Source of the DNA: Mangrovimonas sp. TPBH4
GTDB lineage: Bacteria > Bacteroidota > Bacteroidia > Flavobacteriales > Flavobacteriaceae
DNA: 64,000 nucleotides
Direction: 5' to 3'
NCBI RefSeq assembly: GCF_001280505.1
Contig: NZ_LBIO01000058.1
Span: 62,001-126,000, forward strand
Shown: positions 27,287-35,379 of the stretch, in pieces
Position numbering within the stretch: position 1 is the stretch's first letter
How the letters are laid out: every line of letters starts with the position of its first letter
Program-made: the position numbers and the translations under genes
The notes under the pieces: generated by a model
Database searches by the model: none
Seen by the model: the letters and a program-made list of their open reading frames with translations, nothing else
What the model was told of the DNA's origin: nothing

Positions 27287-27820
27287 ATGAAACATATTAT
27301 AGGATTTGCCGGTAGCAACAGTAAGAACTCCATCAATAAACAATTGGTGAAGTATACTTTGGAGCAATTGGATGGTGCAACTGCAGAATTGCTCGATCTA
27401 AATGATTTTGCCGTACCATTATTTGGTGTCGATTTAGAAAAGGAACAGGGATATCCTGAAAATGCGAAACGGTTTTTGGAAAAAATACGATCGGCAGATG
27501 GCGTAGTGATATCCTTGGCAGAACATAATTCGGCTTATACAGCAGCATTTAAAAATATGTTTGATTGGATGTCTAGAATTGATAGAAAACTTTTCAATGA
27601 TAAGCCTATGTTATTGATGGCTAGTTCAACCGGTTCCAGAGGAGGAGCTTCGGTTATGGCAATGGCCTCAGATAGATTTCCAAGGCACAGCGCCAATATA
27701 GTTGCTAAGTTTTCTTTGCCATCTTTCAATGATAATTTTTCTGACGGCAGCATTGCTAATGAGGAGTTGAATGAGGAATTAAAGGAGGAGATTTCCAAAT
27801 TTAAGAAAGCCTTACAATAA
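27287..27820 (+). CDS. NAD(P)H-dependent FMN reductase / quinone reductase
   Basis: Flavodoxin-fold reductase of 178 residues. The FMN phosphate loop is GFAGSNSKNSIN at the N-terminus and the second flavin contact is LAEHNSAYTAAFKNMFDW, typical of the NADPH-dependent FMN reductase family (azoreductase, ChrR-like). The start at 27287 is chosen because the flavin loop begins four residues later and the predicted promoter overlaps earlier candidates. It is first in a three-gene unit with a MarR regulator and a pirin, which suggests a regulated response to quinones or electrophiles. Confidence 0.87.
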   Translation: MKHIIGFAGSNSKNSINKQLVKYTLEQLDGATAELLDLNDFAVPLFGVDLEKEQGYPENAKRFLEKIRSADGVVISLAEHNSAYTAAFKNMFDWMSRIDRKLFNDKPMLLMASSTGSRGGASVMAMASDRFPRHSANIVAKFSLPSFNDNFSDGSIANEELNEELKEEISKFKKALQ

Positions 27821-27834
27821 AAAGTATAGAAGTT

Positions 27835-28272
27835 ATGGGAGATATTTCAAAAGACATCAATTCAAGTTTTGCCAACAACAAATTGAAGGCCTTGATAAAT
27901 ATTATGTATACTTCAAATTGGATTACCAACCATCAAAATAACTTTTTCAAGCCCTTTGGTATTTCTCCTCAACAGTATAACATATTACGAATTTTAAAAG
28001 GGGCAAAATCATCCTTAAAGGTCCAAACCATCAAGGAGCGCATGATAGATCGTGCTCCGAATGCTACAAGGCTCATGGATAAATTGTGTTCCAAGGGATT
28101 GATAGAGCGCATTCCATGTGAGAGTGACCGGAGGGTGGTGTTTATAGAAATCACTAAAAATGGCTTAGAACTTTTAGATGCCATTGCAGACGATTTTGAT
28201 GTGCAATTGGTAAAGAATCTTACAGAAGAAGAAGCCGGTTTGTTAAGTGACCTTTTAGATAAAATGCGTTGA
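27835..28272 (+). CDS. MarR family transcriptional regulator
   Basis: Winged-helix DNA-binding repressor of 145 residues. The recognition region LKVQTIKERMIDRAPNATRLMDKLCSKGLIER and the wing CESDRRVVFIEITKNG with the DxRR motif are standard MarR features. The gene lies 14 bases after the reductase gene, so it probably regulates its own operon in response to a small phenolic or oxidant ligand. The inducer cannot be inferred; a single Cys (about residue 86) in the recognition helix region could sense oxidants, but this is speculative. Confidence 0.9.
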   Translation: MGDISKDINSSFANNKLKALINIMYTSNWITNHQNNFFKPFGISPQQYNILRILKGAKSSLKVQTIKERMIDRAPNATRLMDKLCSKGLIERIPCESDRRVVFIEITKNGLELLDAIADDFDVQLVKNLTEEEAGLLSDLLDKMR

Positions 28273-28341
28273 TAAGAATTTGAGTAACTATTTAAGTTGA
28301 ATAAATCTTCTGAACAGAAGAGCAAAAGAAAGGAAATTAGA

Positions 28342-29061
28342 ATGAAAACAGTAGTTCATAAAGCAGATAGTAGAGGCTTTGCCAACCATGGTTGGTTACA
28401 GGCAAATCACTCCTTTAGCTTTGCGGGATTTTATAACCCAGAAAAAATCCATTTTGGTGCTTTACGGGTGCTTAATGATGATGTTATAGCGCCCAAAATG
28501 GGTTTTGGAACACATCCGCATGATAATATGGAAATCATCACGATTCCATTGGGAGGCGTGTTGAAACATAGAGATTCTATGCACAACGAATGGCAGTCTG
28601 TATTACCGGGAGAAGTGCAGGTGATGTCGGCCGGAACAGGAGTACAGCATTCCGAAATTAATGGTTCGGAAGATAAACATTTGAGTTTGTTCCAAATTTG
28701 GGTATTTCCAAACAAGCAGGATGTGGCGCCGCGTTACGACCAAAAAGGGTTCGAACCTTCAGAACGTAAAAACAAATTGCAGACCTTGGTGACTTCCATT
28801 GATGAAGATTTTGAAGGAAGTTTGAAAATCCATCAAGATGCCGTATTGTCACGAATAGACTTGGATGCAGGAAAGAGTTTCCAGTATCAACTGAAATCGG
28901 AGAACCACGGAGTTTACGTGATGAATATCCATGGAGACCTTCAAATTGGAGATGAAAACTTGAAAACTAGAGATGCCATTGGGGTGTGGGAGACAGCTTC
29001 CTTTGAAGTTCTTGCCAATGAAGATTCTGAAATTCTATGTATTGAAGTTCCAATGATTTAA
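28342..29061 (+). CDS. pirin family protein (cupin, putative quercetin dioxygenase)
   Basis: Bicupin of 239 residues. The ATG at 28342 is chosen over a TTG at 28297. The N-terminal cupin carries the metal ligands His58 and His60 in FGTHPHDNMEI, His103 and Glu105 in GVQHSEIN, so it can bind iron; the C-terminal cupin lacks such a set. Bacterial pirins such as YhhW degrade quercetin in vitro. It is last in the reductase-MarR operon and is closed by a terminator. Confidence 0.9.
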   Translation: MKTVVHKADSRGFANHGWLQANHSFSFAGFYNPEKIHFGALRVLNDDVIAPKMGFGTHPHDNMEIITIPLGGVLKHRDSMHNEWQSVLPGEVQVMSAGTGVQHSEINGSEDKHLSLFQIWVFPNKQDVAPRYDQKGFEPSERKNKLQTLVTSIDEDFEGSLKIHQDAVLSRIDLDAGKSFQYQLKSENHGVYVMNIHGDLQIGDENLKTRDAIGVWETASFEVLANEDSEILCIEVPMI

Positions 29062-29088
29062 GGGCTTTTAAGAATATCACAAATAGAA

Positions 29089-29116
29089 ATGCGTCATGAA
29101 AGTGGCGCATTTTTTC
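29089..29116 (+). terminator. terminator after pirin operon
   Basis: atgcgtcat at 29089-29097, GAAA loop, gtggcgcat at 29102-29110 (two G-U pairs), then a T run. Confidence 0.8.
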
Positions 29117-29169
29117 GTTTAAAAACACGATATTTGTACTCCACTAACTATCTAAATTAAATAGAGATT

Positions 29170-29352
29170 ATGGCGATGAATAAAAATACGGTTTTGGCTT
29201 GGGCTACTACCATTATGATATTTGTAGGAATAGGTTTAATAGCACTGGGTGCTTTTAGATACAACGAAGTTGCAGGATGGGGCTTTGCCGCAGTAGGTAT
29301 TGGCTTTTTTGCCATTGCTTGGGTATTTAATGCGCTTAAAGGAAGGGTTTAG
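29170..29352 (+). CDS. small two-helix membrane protein (CAL67264-type)
   Basis: Membrane protein of 60 residues with two hydrophobic helices (VLAWATTIMIFVGIGLIALGAF and GWGFAAVGIGFFAIAWVF) and a short basic C-terminus. I believe it belongs to the flavobacterial family named after Gramella CAL67264, which is found next to ettA; this rests on memory of the family. It lies 49 bases ahead of ettA. No function is known. Confidence 0.8.
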   Translation: MAMNKNTVLAWATTIMIFVGIGLIALGAFRYNEVAGWGFAAVGIGFFAIAWVFNALKGRV

Positions 29353-29401
29353 GCATTTCTACCGATGTCGAGTTTTTTTATAAAATAATATTTCAAAACA
29401 C

Positions 29402-31093
29402 ATGAGTGACGATAAAAAAGTGATTTTTTCAATGTCTGGTGTTACCAAGACATTTCAGAGCGCCAATACACCGGTGCTTAAAAATATCTATTTGAGCTTT
29501 TTCTATGGGGCAAAAATAGGTATTCTGGGACTTAATGGTTCTGGGAAATCTACCTTGCTAAAAATCATAGCTGGGGTTGACAAAAATTATCAAGGAGATG
29601 TGGTGTTTTCTCCAGGGTATAGTGTAGGTTACCTAGAGCAGGAACCAAAGCTAGATGATGATAAAACGGTCATGGAAGTGGTTCGTGAAGGGGCTGCCGA
29701 AACGGTGGCTATTTTAGAGGAATACAACAAAATCAACGATATGTTTGGTTTGGAGGAAGTGTATAGCGATCCAGATAAAATGGAAAAGTTGATGAATCGC
29801 CAAGCGGAACTTCAGGACCAAATAGACGCCACCAATGCTTGGGAATTGGATACCAAATTAGAAATTGCCATGGACGCACTTCGAACACCCGAAGGCGACA
29901 AAAAAATTGGAGTCCTATCAGGAGGGGAACGTCGTAGGGTTGCTTTATGTCGTTTGTTGCTACAGGAGCCGGACGTTCTGTTATTGGATGAGCCTACCAA
30001 CCACTTGGATGCAGAATCGGTGCACTGGTTGGAACATCACTTGGCACAATATAAAGGAACTGTTATTGCGGTAACCCACGATAGATATTTCTTGGATAAT
30101 GTAGCTGGTTGGATTTTGGAATTGGATAGAGGAGAGGGCATTCCTTGGAAAGGGAACTATTCGTCTTGGTTGGATCAAAAGTCCAAGCGTTTGGCGCAAG
30201 AAAGTAAATCGGCATCTAAACGTCAAAAAACGTTAGAGCGCGAGTTGGAATGGGTACGCCAAGGAGCTAAGGGACGTCAAACCAAGCAAAAGGCACGTTT
30301 GAAGAATTATGATAAGTTGATGAGCCAGGACCAAAAGCAATTGGATGAAAAATTGGAAATCTACATTCCAAATGGACCTCGTTTGGGTACCAATGTTATT
30401 GAGGCAGTAGGTGTGAGCAAGGCTTATGGAGACAAATTGCTTTATGAAGATTTGAACTTTAACTTACCACAAGCAGGAATTGTAGGGGTAATTGGACCTA
30501 ATGGTGCCGGTAAAACCACGATTTTTAGAATGATTATGGGAGAGGAAACTCCGGACAAAGGTGAATTTGTAGTAGGTGAAACTGCAAAGATTGCCTATGT
30601 AGACCAGAGCCATTCCAATATAGATCCTGAAAAATCAATTTGGCAAAACTTCAGTGATGAACAGGAGTTGATCATGATGGGAGGGCGTCAAGTAAATTCT
30701 AGAGCTTATTTAAGCAGATTTAACTTCTCAGGAAGTGAGCAGAACAAAAAGGTAAGTTTACTTTCTGGTGGTGAACGTAACCGTTTGCATTTAGCGATGA
30801 CGCTAAAAGAAGAAGGAAACGTATTGCTTTTGGATGAGCCTACCAACGATTTGGATGTAAATACGCTGAGGGCTTTAGAAGAAGGTTTGGAAAACTTTGC
30901 GGGATGTGCGGTAGTCATCAGTCACGATAGATGGTTCTTGGATCGTATCTGTACTCATATTTTAGCATTTGAAGGTGATAGCCAAGTGTATTTCTTTGAA
31001 GGTAGCTTTACTGAATATGAAGAGAACAAAAAGAAACGTTTGGGAGGTGACTTAATGCCAAAACGTATCAAGTACAAGAAGTTGGTGAGATAA
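29402..31093 (+). CDS. ettA: energy-dependent translational throttle protein EttA
   Basis: ABC-F protein of 563 residues that binds the ribosomal E site and gates entry into elongation according to energy state. It has two ABC cassettes, each with Walker A (GLNGSGKST at 43-51, GPNGAGKTT), signature (LSGGERRRVALCRLL, LSGGERNRLHLAM) and Walker B (LLLDEPTNHLD, LLLDEPTNDLD). The long charged linker between them (SWLDQKSKRLAQE ... RQTKQKARLKNY) is the P-site tRNA interaction motif, and the arm in the first cassette (residues about 95-140) is the EttA type. No membrane segment. Confidence 0.95.
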   Translation: MSDDKKVIFSMSGVTKTFQSANTPVLKNIYLSFFYGAKIGILGLNGSGKSTLLKIIAGVDKNYQGDVVFSPGYSVGYLEQEPKLDDDKTVMEVVREGAAETVAILEEYNKINDMFGLEEVYSDPDKMEKLMNRQAELQDQIDATNAWELDTKLEIAMDALRTPEGDKKIGVLSGGERRRVALCRLLLQEPDVLLLDEPTNHLDAESVHWLEHHLAQYKGTVIAVTHDRYFLDNVAGWILELDRGEGIPWKGNYSSWLDQKSKRLAQESKSASKRQKTLERELEWVRQGAKGRQTKQKARLKNYDKLMSQDQKQLDEKLEIYIPNGPRLGTNVIEAVGVSKAYGDKLLYEDLNFNLPQAGIVGVIGPNGAGKTTIFRMIMGEETPDKGEFVVGETAKIAYVDQSHSNIDPEKSIWQNFSDEQELIMMGGRQVNSRAYLSRFNFSGSEQNKKVSLLSGGERNRLHLAMTLKEEGNVLLLDEPTNDLDVNTLRALEEGLENFAGCAVVISHDRWFLDRICTHILAFEGDSQVYFFEGSFTEYEENKKKRLGGDLMPKRIKYKKLVR

Positions 31094-31116
31094 CATCTTT
31101 TCAATTGAATAAACAA

Positions 31117-31149
31117 AAAAACAGCCTGCATTTGCAGGCTGTTTTTTTG
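31117..31149 (+). terminator. ettA terminator
   Basis: acagcctgc at 31121-31129, loop attt, gcaggctgt at 31134-31142, with A and T runs either side. Confidence 0.87.
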
Positions 31150-31215
31150 TTTATAGTTCAGCGTAAAACTTTTCTATTACTTAGGATTAAATCAGAGTAA
31201 TGATACCCTATAAAC

Positions 31216-31245
31216 TAGAGTATAGAATGAAGTTGTTATACTCTA
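31216..31245. repeat. 9-bp inverted repeat between convergent genes
   Basis: tagagtata at 31216-31224 and tatactcta at 31237-31245 are exact inverted copies with a 12-base spacer. There is no T run after it, so it is not a typical terminator. It lies between the ettA terminator and the terminator of the lipoprotein gene; role unknown. Confidence 0.45.
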
Positions 31246-31270
31246 TGATTGTTGGGAATTAGGCTGAAAT

Positions 31271-31299
31271 AAAAAAGCCTGCTAATTGCAGGCTTTTTA
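31271..31299 (-). terminator. terminator of the lipoprotein gene
   Basis: agcctgc at 31276-31282, loop taatt, gcaggct at 31288-31294, with an A run on the left (T run on the minus strand). Its arms share gcctgc/gcaggc with the ettA terminator 130 bases away. Confidence 0.82.
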
Positions 31300-31324
31300 T
31301 ATCGAAATAACTTAGAAATATATA

Positions 31325-32254
31325 TTATTTCAAGTTAACTGTTTTTGCTTGAAAAACAGATGGAGATACATTTGAAAAATCAAGGTTAAATCTTCCTCCG
31401 CTTAAAGAGTAGAAACCAGAAGCTCCACTATATTCACCTTCAATAACAGTTCCATCAGTTAGGGTGATTGTGTATGTAGCTTCAAGTACACCTTCTTCAG
31501 TTTCTGTTGCCCAGCTAATAGCGTCTAAAGTGAATTCAACACTTTCTATGATTGCTTGGTCATCTTCAAAACCAACTACATCTTCATTTCCAGCAATTAT
31601 ATAAGCCTCATATGCTGCAGGTACAGTAACACCATCCCAATCAGCACCATACCAAGTGTAAGAACCTGTTGGAGGTGTAACATCGGCAAGTGTATAAACT
31701 GGTTCTCCAGTTTCTTCATCAGTACCAGATGGATCAGCAGCTTGATAAGCAACACCAATATAAAGGTCGTTTGGATACTCACCATCTACTGCTTCGTAAG
31801 CATTAAAGTACATGTAAGTAATACCTCCTTCAGCAATACCAGCAAACGCGAAGGCACCAATTGAAGTTGTAAACTCTTGAGTTCCATCAATTACAAAAGA
31901 ATCAGAAGCTTCTACTAATGGTAATTCAACGGTTACAGTGATAGTATTACTTACCAATTCACCATTGGTTGCGTGGATAGTATATTCTCCACCTGCAGTA
32001 GGGGTAAATACATTAGAAGTTAATGCAGTACCACTAGCAAAATAAGTTGAAGCGCTTGTTACATCTTCATTAAGATCATTCATAACAGATAGCGTTACAG
32101 AACTTCCTAATTCAATAGTTGTCACATCAGCAGTTAAGTTAATTGAAGTAGCAACTGGATCTCCTCCTCCAGAAGAATCATCATCACTACTACTACATGA
32201 AACTAGGGCAGATGTTCCCACAAAAAGAGAACATAATAATAAAAGTTTTTTCAT
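31325..32254 (-). CDS. lipoprotein with Ig-like N-terminal domain, function unknown
   Basis: Lipoprotein of 309 residues. The leader MKKLLLLCSLFVGTSALVSC ends with lipobox ALVSC, followed by SSSDDDSSGGG, the Ser/Asp/Gly linker that in Bacteroidota marks surface-exported lipoproteins. Residues about 35-110 form a bacterial Ig-like domain (INLTADVTTIELGSSVTLSV). The rest, beta-rich and acidic, contains no motif I recognise. CAAAGATA at 32286-32293 read on the minus strand is TATCTTTG, a good -7 box. It is very acidic and may bind calcium, but that is inference. Confidence 0.78.
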   Translation of the reverse strand: MKKLLLLCSLFVGTSALVSCSSSDDDSSGGGDPVATSINLTADVTTIELGSSVTLSVMNDLNEDVTSASTYFASGTALTSNVFTPTAGGEYTIHATNGELVSNTITVTVELPLVEASDSFVIDGTQEFTTSIGAFAFAGIAEGGITYMYFNAYEAVDGEYPNDLYIGVAYQAADPSGTDEETGEPVYTLADVTPPTGSYTWYGADWDGVTVPAAYEAYIIAGNEDVVGFEDDQAIIESVEFTLDAISWATETEEGVLEATYTITLTDGTVIEGEYSGASGFYSLSGGRFNLDFSNVSPSVFQAKTVNLK

Positions 32255-32285
32255 AGTTGTTGTTTTAAAATTAAATTTTCGTTGC

Positions 32286-32293
32286 CAAAGATA
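32286..32293 (-). promoter_or_regulatory. -7 box for the lipoprotein gene
   Basis: On the minus strand the sequence is TATCTTTG, matching TAnnTTTG, about 30 bases before the ATG at 32254. No clear -33 TTG at the expected distance. Confidence 0.45.
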
Positions 32294-32462
32294 TACTTAT
32301 ATAATTAATAATCTAAAAAAAGCTGTTAAAATTAATGTGAATTTATTCGAGAATGCTCAATTCTAAATGAATGGGATTAACCTTATCGAATAATTGTGAA
32401 TCCATTAAAGTTTTTGATTCAAATATTCAATGGGGAAGTAGTTTGGGTAAGCTAACATCATA

Positions 32463-32487
32463 AAAAAAGAACCGTTTTTTGGTTCTT
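32463..32487 (-). terminator. terminator overlapping the end of the small membrane protein gene
   Basis: aagaacc at 32467-32473 pairs with ggttctt at 32481-32487 around a T-rich loop; read on the minus strand it is followed by a T run. It overlaps the stop codon of the gene. Confidence 0.72.
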
Positions 32488-32716
32488 AATTGTTATCGTA
32501 TAAATGGCCTTCAGTAAAATCTTTATAACTTTCATCTACCGATGCTTTATAAGATTCCATTTCGGTCAACCTTTTGTTTTCGGCCTTTAATTTGTACATT
32601 TTAATAATGGCAACCACTATAAAAAATATAAAGACAGCAGCGGTTAGAATTAGGACTACCGTAAGCTGCGTTGTACTGACCAAAAAATGAGATGAGTAGG
32701 CTAATATTTTCATCAT
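32486..32716 (-). CDS. small single-pass membrane protein
   Basis: Protein of 76 residues from the ATG at 32716 (ATG at 32713 is equally possible). One membrane helix (QLTVVLILTAAVFIFFIVVAIIK) is followed by a charged helix (MYKLKAENKRLTEMESYKAS) and an acidic tail. I do not recognise it. It follows the metallo-beta-lactamase-fold gene on the same strand with 87 bases between; a shared transcript is possible. Confidence 0.6.
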   Translation of the reverse strand: MMKILAYSSHFLVSTTQLTVVLILTAAVFIFFIVVAIIKMYKLKAENKRLTEMESYKASVDESYKDFTEGHLYDNN

Positions 32717-32803
32717 TGTACAGATAGATAGGGTTTTGCAAATCAAATATACAATATTAATTTTAACAGCGTTGCTTCATTTTTTATTTGTTAACAAATT
32801 GAT

Positions 32804-33736
32804 TTACAGATTTTGGTTGTACCATTCCAACTGTACGACTTCGATATTTTTATTACCCACTTTTACCAAATCCTTAAATTTTTCCACATCACTATAGCCT
32901 TTGGTTCCTCTGTAATGATAAGGATATACTTTTTTAGGTTTGAAATCAAGCACAGCGCTCGCGGCACTATCAAGAGTCATGGTGTATGGAAGGTTCATGC
33001 ACACAAATGCAATGTCGATGTTTTTAAGGTTTCTCATTTCTGGAATGTCTTCTGTATCTCCCGAAATATATACTTTGATACCGTTAATATCCAAAACATA
33101 TCCATTTCCACGGTCTTTAGGGTGAAATTGAAGCGCCTCTTTTCTTAAATTATACATGGGAATGGCATCTATATTCAATTCTACTTTAGAAGTTTTATAA
33201 CCTTTGCTTAAGCCATTAAACATAAGTTCAAAATTTTTAAGTAGAGAAGCACTTAACCGTTCCTTTACAGCTCTTGGACCAATAATTATGGTATTTGATG
33301 ATATTATGGACTCTAAGGTAGGTACATCCAAATGATCACCATGGATGTCCGTGATTAAGATGAAATTAGGAGGATTGATGCCTTCATATAGTCCTGAACC
33401 ACCAACAGGGTCAATATAGATTGTTGTTCCCTTAGTTTCTAAAATCATGGAAGCATGCTCTATGGCCGTAATTTTGATATCTCCATCAATGGAAACATTG
33501 CTTGCGGTATTTTTTTTAACATCAGACTTTTTATTTGCAGGAGTAGGAGTTGTTTCCTTAGTTGGTACTACTGTGGCGGAAGAGTCTTTTTCTACTTCTT
33601 CAATATCTTCAGGAGTAGTGGGCGTTGGACTTTCTACTGTTGAAGGTGTTTCAAGGGGTTCTTTTTTATCACTCTTACAATTAAATAATAGTAAGGCTAC
33701 GGCTAAACTTAATGTAATGTAGGATTTATTGGTCAT
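32804..33736 (-). CDS. MBL-fold metallo-hydrolase lipoprotein (UlaG-like)
   Basis: Exported protein of 310 residues with lipobox LLFNC and a long low-complexity linker rich in Pro, Thr, Glu and Ser (about residues 25-75). The catalytic domain resembles UlaG-like beta-lactamase-fold hydrolases: ITAIEHASMILET, IYIDPVGG, LITDIHGDHLDVP, ISGDTEDIPEM and VYPYHYRG. The canonical metal motif HxHxDH reads D-I-H-G-D-H here, so the first His is replaced by Asp, a variant seen in this family branch. Being a lipoprotein is unusual for UlaG relatives. The substrate is unknown. Confidence 0.83.
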   Translation of the reverse strand: MTNKSYITLSLAVALLLFNCKSDKKEPLETPSTVESPTPTTPEDIEEVEKDSSATVVPTKETTPTPANKKSDVKKNTASNVSIDGDIKITAIEHASMILETKGTTIYIDPVGGSGLYEGINPPNFILITDIHGDHLDVPTLESIISSNTIIIGPRAVKERLSASLLKNFELMFNGLSKGYKTSKVELNIDAIPMYNLRKEALQFHPKDRGNGYVLDINGIKVYISGDTEDIPEMRNLKNIDIAFVCMNLPYTMTLDSAASAVLDFKPKKVYPYHYRGTKGYSDVEKFKDLVKVGNKNIEVVQLEWYNQNL

Positions 33737-33912
33737 AAGATTTTAGTTTTTAGTTAAATATAAAATAAGAAATTTTAAATAAATATCATGTAACAAATTA
33801 GTTTGTTAAACTACTTATATTTTTACAAGGATTTAATTTTATAAATGATATTTTTTTAACGAAATTGCCTATCCAAAAAATATTAACGTTCAACTAAAAA
33901 TTACAACTAAAT

Positions 33913-35253
33913 ATGTCTGATGATTTCGATTTATTGGAAACGAACTCCAATCCAAGCCAAGAAAAAGTAGATGTCAATTGGGGAAAAGCCATTGACACCA
34001 TGAAGTCCAAATTAGCACAAGAAGATGACCCCGAAGTGCGTCAGAAAATATTGAATGCCACTTTGGATGATGTTGTTCATATGGCCGAAAAGGACCGTTC
34101 TACCTTGTTGGATGCCATTAAGGATTTAACAGATTATCAGGATGAAGTAGGAATCATATTTGAGGACTTTTCTCATTTAAATGCGGAAGAGCAAAAAGTT
34201 ATTGATGATGCCATAAAACGCTTGGAGCGTGCTAGGGTTGAACTTGAAGATGCCGAAGCAAAACCAGACACATGGTGGAACAACCTTTGGGGGCGTAAAA
34301 GCAAAATCAAGGAAGCTGAGCAAGAACTGCAAAATGCACAAAAAGATAGGGATGCGGCAGATAATAAAGCCAAAGCATTGTTTCAACAGCGTATAGAATC
34401 AGCCGATGTGCAAACTTTATTAAGCGAGTTGTCTTTTAAGAGTCAGGCGGCCGTATCACGTTTGAAAAATCGTGAAATGGAAATCAAGGAAGTTGAAGAT
34501 AAGCTCCAGGATGCCATTGTAGAAGCAACTAAAAACCATACCAAAGCGCTTGAAAAGAAAAAAGAGGTTGAAGCAAAACTTGAAGAGCAATATGCTTTGT
34601 TGAAGCAGGCGCGTCAAGAATTGGAAGAAATTGCCGATAAGCAATCTGCAGAATATGCGCAAGCCGTTGGAAAAGTAACCGAACTTGAGCAAAAGGTTGA
34701 AGAGTTGGAAGGTCTTAAAAATGCCTACACAACTTTGGCGGCTTCTAAGGATAGTTTTGTGCACAAGCATAATTTAACGATTAAGGTATTGACTTCTCTT
34801 AGAAGTAACCTGCAAACGCATAGAGCAAAATTAAAGAGTGATACTGAAGAGCGGTTAAAATACTACGATGGTTATGTTGTGGCTTTAAAGGCTCGTACCG
34901 ATCAAGAATTTGCTGCAATTTTGGAACATCTGGGAGTTAAAACAGATGAACACATTGGGGAAACTTTAGCTTCGATGCATACGGCTAGTGCTAGAGCACG
35001 CCAAGAAATGATGGATAATATTCCTGTTCATGAAAAAGTAATGCAAGGTGTGTATAGTAGTTATGCCGAAGCGCTACAGGAAATTCGTGAAAAGGATACG
35101 GATATCCAAAAGAACTTCGCTGAGCGTTATGGAATCGATATGAAAGAAATCTTTGAAGATTACTATAAGGCAGATGCGAAAGAATCAGTTGAAATAGAAA
35201 CTACAAAACCTGCAAAAAAAACAAACGAAGGTAATGACGATTTGTTAAGTTAA
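33913..35253 (+). CDS. long soluble coiled-coil protein, first gene of unknown operon
   Basis: Acidic protein of 446 residues, almost all helical, without signal peptide or membrane segment. Residues about 75-130 and 150-280 are heptad-rich (EEQKVIDDAIKRLERARVELEDAEA, LEKKKEVEAKLEEQYALLKQ) with an Trp-containing break (DTWWNNLWGRKSK). The C-terminal third (HKHNLTIKVLTSLRSNLQTH...) is helical and less regular. The overall design recalls PspA- or TelA-like bundle proteins, but I cannot demonstrate homology. A hairpin terminator-like structure with a GAAA loop follows it, so it may be made in excess of the downstream genes. Confidence 0.85.
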   Translation: MSDDFDLLETNSNPSQEKVDVNWGKAIDTMKSKLAQEDDPEVRQKILNATLDDVVHMAEKDRSTLLDAIKDLTDYQDEVGIIFEDFSHLNAEEQKVIDDAIKRLERARVELEDAEAKPDTWWNNLWGRKSKIKEAEQELQNAQKDRDAADNKAKALFQQRIESADVQTLLSELSFKSQAAVSRLKNREMEIKEVEDKLQDAIVEATKNHTKALEKKKEVEAKLEEQYALLKQARQELEEIADKQSAEYAQAVGKVTELEQKVEELEGLKNAYTTLAASKDSFVHKHNLTIKVLTSLRSNLQTHRAKLKSDTEERLKYYDGYVVALKARTDQEFAAILEHLGVKTDEHIGETLASMHTASARARQEMMDNIPVHEKVMQGVYSSYAEALQEIREKDTDIQKNFAERYGIDMKEIFEDYYKADAKESVEIETTKPAKKTNEGNDDLLS

Positions 35254-35261
35254 ATAGAAGC

Positions 35262-35291
35262 ATTCCCTCGAAAGAGGGAATCTCTTTTTTT
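35262..35291 (+). terminator. terminator or attenuator after the coiled-coil gene
   Basis: attccctc at 35262-35269, loop GAAA, gagggaat at 35274-35281, then ctc and a run of eight T. It divides the first gene from the rest of the same-strand cluster; partial read-through would give a higher level of the first product. Confidence 0.78.
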
Positions 35292-35379
35292 TAGCACCGC
35301 TTAGGTATATTGGTCTAAGGTTAGATAATAGGAAACTTCATAATTATCTAATCAAATAAAAGTTTAAAGTAATTTTTAA

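Noticed and set aside
33447..33722. Open frame on the plus strand opposite the linker of the MBL-fold gene
   Set aside because: It mirrors the low-complexity Pro/Thr/Ser linker of the real gene and has no start context or family features.
33913..35253. Naming the long coiled coil PspA or TelA
   Set aside because: The helical pattern is similar, but no diagnostic motif can be shown by eye and length differs from PspA; left unnamed.
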